In this document: positions 1 through 4,132 of the stretch, in pieces
Position numbering within the stretch: position 1 is the stretch's first letter
How the letters are laid out: each line of letters starts with the position of its first letter
NCBI GenBank assembly: GCA_030624695.1
Contig: JAUXJP010000092.1
Span: 1-5,262, forward strand
DNA from: Candidatus Dadabacteria bacterium
GTDB lineage: Bacteria > Desulfobacterota_D > UBA1144 > Nemesobacterales > JAJCZQ01
Direction of reading: 5' to 3'
DNA length: 5,262 bases
Notes under the pieces: generated by a model
Databases searched by the model: none
Told to the model about the DNA's origin: nothing
Seen by the model: only the letters and a program-made list of their open reading frames with translations
Translations under genes and position numbers: made by a program

Positions 1-81
1 AATATATTATTACTATATTTTATTAGTATTGTATATATAGAAACAATTATATTAGAATTACTGAGAATTTCAACTATTAAT
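1..81. other. AT-rich non-coding flank downstream of the permease
   Basis: This short, very AT-rich stretch lies beyond the stop codon of the minus-strand permease. I see no gene in it. The only foldable elements are weak: TACTA at 11-15 can pair with TAGTA at 24-28 across an 8-nt loop, entirely short and A/T-rich, and ATTGT/ACAAT can pair around 32-50. Neither has a GC-rich stem, so I do not call a terminator, although permease transcription could end here or beyond the window. Confidence 0.5.
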
Positions 82-2307
82 TTATTTACCTGACCGGCTG
101 ATCAGAATTATAGGGGTATCTGTATTTTGTACAATTTGCTGCGTTAAATTCCCAAAGGTTTTTAAGTATTTTCCCACTTTTCTAAAACCAAGAATAACCA
201 GGTCGAACTCTTTAGAATGACTAACAATTTCATCCACAACACTATCTTTCTTAATAATTCTCACTGAAAAGTTTCCGTTTTGCATTAAATCTTCTGCAGT
301 TTTAAATATATCAGTCCGAGCTTTTTCACAATTTTCCCATGTCGAATACTCTGGTAAAATCTGAACAAATTCTATGGCAGGATTACCGATTCTATTTAGT
401 GTACCTATAATCCTTGCGAGCAGCTCGCCGTGTTCGTTATTGCCCGCTACAGGGATAAGCACTTTTTTTACTTCTCTGAATTTCCACTCATTAGGTGCCC
501 TTAATACAACAACATCACAATTTACATCATTAATAAGTTTCTCAAGTTCAGAACCGTCGAGATTCTCACTCAGGTTAGTAAGGCCAAGAAGCAGGCTGCT
601 GCAGTGAGTACTGATTGAAACTCTTTTAATTTCTTTCCAAACATTGTCAGCTACAGTTGTCAGGACTTCAGGATATAAACCCTCAGAAAAAGAGGTCTTT
701 AGTGATTCATTTAATACATTTTGATTATTCCTTATTCTCTGATGCTGATCCTCTTCCTGGTTTGTTGGCGGTGTTACAACAGTCAAAAGCTGCACTTTGC
801 CGTATTCAGGAGGTACTATTGCACTTGCAACCGCTACCATAGAAGCCGCATTTGTCGGATTTACAATCGGGACAAGCACCAAGGGTTTATGGCCCCTCAA
901 TACCGAAAGCCGAGGATCAAATGCAGAAGCAGATGCATCTACAAGTTTAGCACCCTTGCTAAATAGTATAATATATAAGAACACTCCTAAAAGTAGCCAT
1001 ATCAAAGTAATTAACCCTGCCAGTGGAACAACAAAACCCTGAAAAACTGCCAACATCAGACAACATATAATCCCTATTACCGGAAGAAAAGGATAAAATG
1101 GCATTTGAAATGGTATTTTTGAGATATCAATCCTTCTTCTGATCAGAATAGCCAGAAACTGGGCTATAGAAAAAGTTATTAGGAAGATAAGGCTTGCTGC
1201 AGCACCTGCAGATTCAACGTTGCTGAATATAACAATTATTAAGATCGTTAAAATCGAAGTTGCATATAACGACCTAGTGGGCGTCTGATATATATCATGC
1301 ATAAAACCAAGTTTTTTCGGCAAAGTCCTGTCAACTGCCATCTTATAGGCCACCCTTGATGCACCGAATATATTTGCATTAAGGGCCGAAAGCATCGATA
1401 AAATTCCTGCAACGAGTACCAGCCAGTAACCAAAATTACCCATGTAATTTTTTGCACTAACTGCAACAATCTCCTCAAGATAATTTGAACCCATAGAAGC
1501 AATGGTCTGCCCGCTGCTCACGCCAACAGTTGCAATTATAAACAGCAGGGGAATATATATTAGAAGTGAAATTCCCAGTGACAGTAACATTGACCTTGGA
1601 ATATTCTTTTCGGGATTTTTAATCTCCCCACCTACAGCTGCAATGAGGTCAAAGCCATGCATTGCAACAAATGTATATCCCATCGCTATCAACAGGCCGG
1701 TAAATCCATTTGAGAAGAAAGGGTGCAGGGTGCCTGTTATTTCGCCCGGGCTTTTCTTAATAAGTACGAAGAAACCGGCAGCAATCAATATCGAAAAAAT
1801 TATTAATTTCCCGATATTTACAAAGCCTCCACCGCCTCCTCTTTTTTTTGATAAAGTAAACGTGTAAAACAAGGTTGCAAAAACTGCAAACAGGTTGATA
1901 ATCAGTATTGAAGATAACCAGCCCGGTGGATCGCCGATAAACTCTTCCCAAATCACATTAATTACAATTACGGTAAACGAAGCAAACCCTATTGCATACA
2001 AAACAGCTGCTAGAATTGATGCAAGCCATACGACCCAGCCGACGGCAAAGGCTGATTCAATGGATAAAACCTTTTTTGAGAAAAGGTAAGTTCCTCCAGA
2101 TTCGGGAAAGGTCGAAGACATCTCAGCGTAGCTTAAAGCTACGATCATCGCAATAACACCGTTTAAGAAAAATGCCAGGATAGCACTCGGCCCCGATGTG
2201 GCGAAAGCTATACCGCTTAATGCTAATATTCCTCCACCAACGATACCACCGACTCCAATTCCGGTAGCTCCAAGTAATCCTATTGTCCTACTACTATTTT
2301 TATCCAT
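82..2307 (-). CDS. APC-superfamily amino acid permease with two C-terminal USP domains
   Basis: A 741-residue inner-membrane transporter, probably for amino acids or related amines; the substrate cannot be read from the sequence. Residues about 9-450 form an APC-type permease with around 12 hydrophobic segments (roughly 9-35, 39-62, 85-115, 128-150, 163-184, 200-225, 239-262, 290-312, 345-363, 368-390, 403-423, 426-448). The first helix carries the glycine-rich unwound-helix motif GIGVGGIVGGGI (residues 16-27), and GGEIKNPEKNIPRS (226-239) is the conserved loop before the seventh helix. A KKRGGGGG loop sits at 154-161. The cytoplasmic tail holds two USP-like alpha/beta domains: about 474-603 (starting KPLVLVPIV) and 613-738 (VKKVLIPVA through TPIILIS). 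The usual USP nucleotide motif G-x2-G-x9-G-S/T is not intact in either. Plain APC permeases are about 450-500 residues, so the tail accounts for the extra length. ATG at 2307 begins just before the first helix; no good Shine-Dalgarno precedes it. It lies 63 bp downstream of the ABC ATPase, so co-transcription is plausible. Confidence 0.9.
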   Translation of the reverse strand: MDKNSSRTIGLLGATGIGVGGIVGGGILALSGIAFATSGPSAILAFFLNGVIAMIVALSYAEMSSTFPESGGTYLFSKKVLSIESAFAVGWVVWLASILAAVLYAIGFASFTVIVINVIWEEFIGDPPGWLSSILIINLFAVFATLFYTFTLSKKRGGGGGFVNIGKLIIFSILIAAGFFVLIKKSPGEITGTLHPFFSNGFTGLLIAMGYTFVAMHGFDLIAAVGGEIKNPEKNIPRSMLLSLGISLLIYIPLLFIIATVGVSSGQTIASMGSNYLEEIVAVSAKNYMGNFGYWLVLVAGILSMLSALNANIFGASRVAYKMAVDRTLPKKLGFMHDIYQTPTRSLYATSILTILIIVIFSNVESAGAAASLIFLITFSIAQFLAILIRRRIDISKIPFQMPFYPFLPVIGIICCLMLAVFQGFVVPLAGLITLIWLLLGVFLYIILFSKGAKLVDASASAFDPRLSVLRGHKPLVLVPIVNPTNAASMVAVASAIVPPEYGKVQLLTVVTPPTNQEEDQHQRIRNNQNVLNESLKTSFSEGLYPEVLTTVADNVWKEIKRVSISTHCSSLLLGLTNLSENLDGSELEKLINDVNCDVVVLRAPNEWKFREVKKVLIPVAGNNEHGELLARIIGTLNRIGNPAIEFVQILPEYSTWENCEKARTDIFKTAEDLMQNGNFSVRIIKKDSVVDEIVSHSKEFDLVILGFRKVGKYLKTFGNLTQQIVQNTDTPIILISRSGK

Positions 2308-2370
2308 TAAACAGTTTTGAGTGTATAAAATTCTGTAGAAAGTAAATTGTGTGTATAAGCAGGGATGATA
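2308..2370 (-). other. 63-bp gap between ABC ATPase and permease with duplicated TTATACAC
   Basis: This gap between two minus-strand genes contains no convincing hairpin terminator, which favours read-through from the ATPase to the permease. On the minus strand it holds the octamer TTATACAC twice (plus-strand positions 2351-2358 and 2321-2328), exactly 30 bp apart. The upstream copy extends to TTATACACA, which fits the DnaA-box consensus TTATNCACA; the other matches 8 of 9 positions. No well-spaced -35/-10 pair and no clear ribosome binding site for the permease were found. Confidence 0.4.
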
Positions 2371-3132
2371 TCATGCAAACTGCAGCTCTTCTTCCATGAC
2401 CCCGTTAATAAAGTTGTGCAATTCTTTATTGTCGGTAATTTTAGCATCTTCAACGGAACCAACAAACACTATCTTACCATCATGTAAGAAGGCAATCCTG
2501 TCAGAGACTGCAAAAGCACTTTCTATATCGTGTGTAATAATTACACTCGTAATATTAAATTTCTTATTCATATCAATAATAAGATCATTGATACGGATAA
2601 TATTAGGCGGATCAAGTCCGGTTGTAGGTTCATCGTAAAGCAGAATTTTTGGCGTTTTGGCTAAAGCACGCGCAAGACCTACTCTTTTTTTCATTCCGCC
2701 GCTAAGATCTCCGGGCATTTTATCTTCAATATCAGGAAGTCCAACAAGTGCAAGTTTCTTTTTAACAACCTTGTCTATTTCCTCTTTGCTTAGAGAAGAA
2801 TTCTCAACCAGTGTATATGCAACATTGTCCCATACAGGCAAAGAATCAAATAGTGCCGACCCCTGGAAAAGCATACCGATATTTTTTCTTACATTTATGA
2901 GTTCGCTCTCAGGCATAGTTGTTATGTCACGGCCATCTATGACCACTTTACCGCTATCGGGACTCAACAGTCCGTTTATTTCTTTTAGGAGAACACTTTT
3001 ACCTGAACCACTGCCGCCAAGCACGGTAATTTTTTCGCCTTCAAATATATCCAGGTCCAAACCATTATGTACAACTTTTTGACCAAAAGTTTTATGTACA
3101 TTTATTAATTCTATGATTTTCTTTTTATCCAT
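2371..3132 (-). CDS. mlaF: MlaF-like ABC transporter ATP-binding protein
   Basis: A complete 253-residue ABC ATPase of the MlaF/Ttg2A/Mkl type. In known systems this subunit powers the MlaE permease and MlaD MCE protein, which move phospholipid between the inner and outer membranes. Visible motifs are Walker A GGSGSGKS (39-46), Q-loop Q90 in LFQGSALFDSLPVWDNV, signature LSGGMKKR (143-150), Walker B ILLYDEP (163-169), D-loop TTGLDP (170-175) and H-loop H201 in IITHD. The FQ-x-ALF-x-SL-x-V-x-NV pattern after the Q-loop and the GGSGSGKSVLL form are typical of the MlaF branch rather than of amino acid or sugar importers. There is no membrane segment, so it should be a cytoplasmic partner of a separate permease. 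No MlaE or MlaD gene lies on either side: upstream is the divergent sod and downstream is an amino acid permease. The start is supported by the N-terminal KKIIELINVHKTFG strand. The upstream Shine-Dalgarno is poor; the nearest GGAA is about 14 nt away. Confidence 0.88.
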   Translation of the reverse strand: MDKKKIIELINVHKTFGQKVVHNGLDLDIFEGEKITVLGGSGSGKSVLLKEINGLLSPDSGKVVIDGRDITTMPESELINVRKNIGMLFQGSALFDSLPVWDNVAYTLVENSSLSKEEIDKVVKKKLALVGLPDIEDKMPGDLSGGMKKRVGLARALAKTPKILLYDEPTTGLDPPNIIRINDLIIDMNKKFNITSVIITHDIESAFAVSDRIAFLHDGKIVFVGSVEDAKITDNKELHNFINGVMEEELQFA

Positions 3133-3214
3133 ATCTAAAAATTGAGTTCCGGATATTTACTTTACTCATATTTAATAAAAATTGAAGCAATATCATTTAT
3201 TTTAAATCATTTTA

Positions 3215-3237
3215 TAAATAGGTAATTTATCTATTTA
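3215..3237. promoter_or_regulatory. 23-bp near-palindrome, candidate operator
   Basis: The outer arms TAAATAG (3215-3221) and CTATTTA (3231-3237) are exact reverse complements, and inside them TAA (3223-3225) mirrors TTA (3227-3229). Ten of eleven position pairs are symmetric about 3226. It covers the expected -35 position for the TATAAT at 3246, so a bound protein could block or assist polymerase there. The size and symmetry fit a dimeric regulator, but I cannot match it to a known box such as Fur, LexA or IscR. Confidence 0.45.
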
Positions 3238-3288
3238 CACTAACCTATAATGGAGTTAAACTTAGTAGGTTCAATAGGTAATGAATCT
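3217..3288 (+). repeat. Two-copy direct repeat AATAGGTAATnnATCT plus inverted ATAGGT
   Basis: The string AATAGGTAATnnATCT occurs at 3217-3232 and again at 3273-3288, 56 bp apart, with 14 fixed positions identical. The core ATAGGT also occurs inverted (ACCTAT, 3243-3248), overlapping the TATAAT box, and a partial TAGGT lies at 3266-3270. Repeated cores on both sides of a -10 box suggest multiple binding sites for one regulator. AT-rich sequence makes some repeats likely by chance, but the GG/CC-containing cores are less so. Confidence 0.45.
3246..3251 (+). promoter_or_regulatory. Candidate -10 box (TATAAT) for sod
   Basis: This is an exact consensus -10 hexamer about 100 bp upstream of the sod start, implying a leader of roughly 95 nt. 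The -35 position with 17-bp spacing (3223-3228, TAATTT) is a poor match, so this promoter may be weak on its own or need an activator. An alternative pair, TTTACA at 3234-3239 with TAAACT at 3258-3263 (18-bp spacer), is also possible. No start-site data are available. Confidence 0.45.
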
Positions 3289-3298
3289 TTATTCATTA
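3279..3298. promoter_or_regulatory. 20-bp perfect inverted repeat in the sod leader
   Basis: The arms TAATGAAT (3279-3286) and ATTCATTA (3291-3298) are perfectly complementary around CTTT. It lies downstream of the proposed sod -10 box, where a repressor dimer could act as a roadblock. Its size and AT-rich look are broadly reminiscent of Fur/PerR/Zur-class operators, which often control sod genes, but it is not an exact match to any consensus I can recall. As RNA it could form only a weak 8-bp hairpin. Confidence 0.4.
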
Positions 3299-3335
3299 GT
3301 AATTATCTAAAAACTTGTAATAATATTAACAATTT

Positions 3336-3343
3336 AGTGAGGT
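3336..3343 (+). promoter_or_regulatory. Ribosome binding site of sod (AGTGAGGT)
   Basis: GAGG at 3339-3342 lies 9 nt before the ATG at 3352 and supports that start. It is clearly better than anything in front of the two minus-strand genes. Confidence 0.7.
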
Positions 3344-3351
3344 TATAATTA

Positions 3352-3963
3352 ATGGCACACGTATTACCCGATTTACCATACAGCTATGATGCCTTAGAGC
3401 CGAGTATAGACGCCAAAACCATGGAAATTCATCATGGAAAACATCACCAGGGTTATGTCAATAACCTTAATGCTGCTCTTGAAAATCATCCTGAGCTTCA
3501 GGAAAAATCTGTTGAAGACCTGATCTCAGATTTAAATTCAATACCCGAAAACATCAGAAATGCAGTCCGTAACAATGGTGGTGGACATGCAAATCACAGT
3601 CTTTTCTGGCCATGCATGGGTCCCGATGCTGGTGGAACCCCTGAAGGCGAATTGGCTGATGCAATAAATAGTGCTTTCGGAAGTTTTGACAACTTTAAAG
3701 ACCAGTTCTCAAAAGCTGCTGCAACACGATTTGGCAGTGGATGGGCCTGGCTCTGTGTTGATAATAACGGCGACTTAGTAGTCACATCAACCCCAAATCA
3801 GGACAATCCGATTTCTGATGGTTTAAAACCTGTACTTGGACTTGATGTCTGGGAGCATGCTTATTATTTAAATTATCAAAACAGGAGACCTGATTATGTT
3901 AATTCATGGTGGAATGTTGTTAACTGGAATCAGGTAGTACTAAACTTTAGCTCCGCAAAATAA
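3352..3963 (+). CDS. sodA: Superoxide dismutase, Mn-type (Fe/Mn family)
   Basis: A complete 203-residue Fe/Mn-family SOD, the usual length, which converts superoxide to hydrogen peroxide and oxygen. The metal ligands are all present: H27 (TMEIHHGKHH), H82 (GGHANHSLFW), D165 and H169 (LDVWEHAYY). The second-shell residues H31, Y35, W167 and E168 are also in place. Gly78 at the position four before H82, together with Gln150 in the C-terminal domain (TPNQDNP), is the Mn-type arrangement; Fe-type enzymes place the active-site Gln in the N-terminal domain instead. Metal choice from sequence is indicative only, and a cambialistic enzyme is possible. There is no signal peptide, so it is cytoplasmic. 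The N-terminal SOD hairpin fills about residues 1-88 and the alpha/beta domain about 95-200. Start ATG 3352 has a good ribosome binding site, and the protein begins with the conserved LPDLPYSYDALEP. The upstream region is rich in operator-like repeats, and the gene appears to be transcribed alone, with a hairpin following it. Confidence 0.96.
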   Translation: MAHVLPDLPYSYDALEPSIDAKTMEIHHGKHHQGYVNNLNAALENHPELQEKSVEDLISDLNSIPENIRNAVRNNGGGHANHSLFWPCMGPDAGGTPEGELADAINSAFGSFDNFKDQFSKAAATRFGSGWAWLCVDNNGDLVVTSTPNQDNPISDGLKPVLGLDVWEHAYYLNYQNRRPDYVNSWWNVVNWNQVVLNFSSAK

Positions 3964-3973
3964 ATCAGACGGC

Positions 3974-3989
3974 AACCGGAAGGCTGGTT
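3974..3989 (+). terminator. Possible weak terminator hairpin after sod
   Basis: AACCGG (3974-3979) pairs with CTGGTT (3984-3989), including one G-U pair, around the loop AAGG. It sits 10 nt past the sod stop and is followed by a U-rich but interrupted tail. The stem is short, so termination efficiency is uncertain. A second hairpin (3985-3993 with 4001-4009) shares bases with it and would compete. Confidence 0.4.
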
Positions 3990-4009
3990 ATAATTATTTG
4001 TTATAATCA
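3985..4009 (+). repeat. Overlapping hairpin and 13-bp-period direct repeat GTTATAAT
   Basis: GTTATAAT occurs at 3987-3994 and 4000-4007. Because TTATAA is self-complementary, the two copies can also pair as a hairpin: 3985-3993 with 4001-4009, nine pairs including one G-U, loop TTATTTG. It is mutually exclusive with the hairpin at 3974-3989. No U-run follows, so alone it is not a terminator. Confidence 0.35.
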
Positions 4010-4132
4010 TGTTTAGATGAGGATAGATAACAAGTTGTTTTTCCTTTATCCAGCCATTTTATCATATAAGCACTGATTATATTATGCTTTGAAGTTGAGA
4101 AAGTATTAATATGCTCACGAGAGTAAAAAAAA
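3990..4132 (+). other. Spacer upstream of the sigma factor gene
   Basis: This spacer contains no convincing gene. It includes -10-like strings TATAAG (4065-4070) and TATTAT (4080-4085), but neither has a good -35 at 16-18 bp, so I cannot choose a promoter. GGATAGA (about 4020-4027) can pair with TTTATCC (about 4045-4051) around an inner AACA/TGTT, forming a weak composite hairpin followed by no clear T-run. A 12-codon open frame begins at 4111 (MLTRVKKNGSRI) and overlaps the sigma start. Confidence 0.4.
4119..4123 (+). promoter_or_regulatory. Ribosome binding site of the sigma factor gene (GAGAG)
   Basis: GAGAG lies 9 nt before ATG 4133, separated from it by T and an A-run. It supports 4133 over the in-frame ATG at 4154, which has no comparable upstream purine motif. 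An in-frame TAA at 4124-4126 excludes any earlier start in this frame. Confidence 0.55.

Larger units (their letters stand above)
3133..3351. other. Divergent intergenic region between ABC ATPase and sod
   Basis: This 219-bp AT-rich spacer must hold the promoters for both divergent genes. It contains no gene. Its notable content is a TATAAT box at 3246-3251, a near-palindrome at 3215-3237, a perfect inverted repeat at 3279-3298 and repeated ATAGGT hexamers, each listed separately. For the minus-strand ATPase the best -10-like string is TATAAA around 3210-3215, with no good -35; this is too weak to list as a promoter. Confidence 0.6.

Noticed and set aside
11..28. Possible terminator downstream of the permease
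   Set aside because: The stem is only five mostly A/T pairs with no GC-rich core and no clean U-tract in the correct orientation.
1502..1867. A 121-codon plus-strand open frame antisense to the permease
   Set aside because: It lies wholly inside a well-supported transporter on the other strand, has no recognisable domain, and its composition mirrors the opposite-strand membrane-protein codons.
2365..2374. 10-bp palindrome ATGATATCAT over the ABC ATPase stop codon
   Set aside because: It is too short and low in complexity to be distinguished from chance, and it overlaps coding sequence.
2657..3082. A 141-codon plus-strand open frame antisense to the ABC ATPase
   Set aside because: The opposite strand carries every ABC ATPase motif; this Ser/Pro/Leu-rich frame is a shadow with no ribosome binding site or domain.
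3133..3351. Riboswitch or small RNA in the divergent spacer
   Set aside because: There is no GC-rich conserved core or recognisable riboswitch motif; the symmetry seen fits DNA operators better than a structured RNA.
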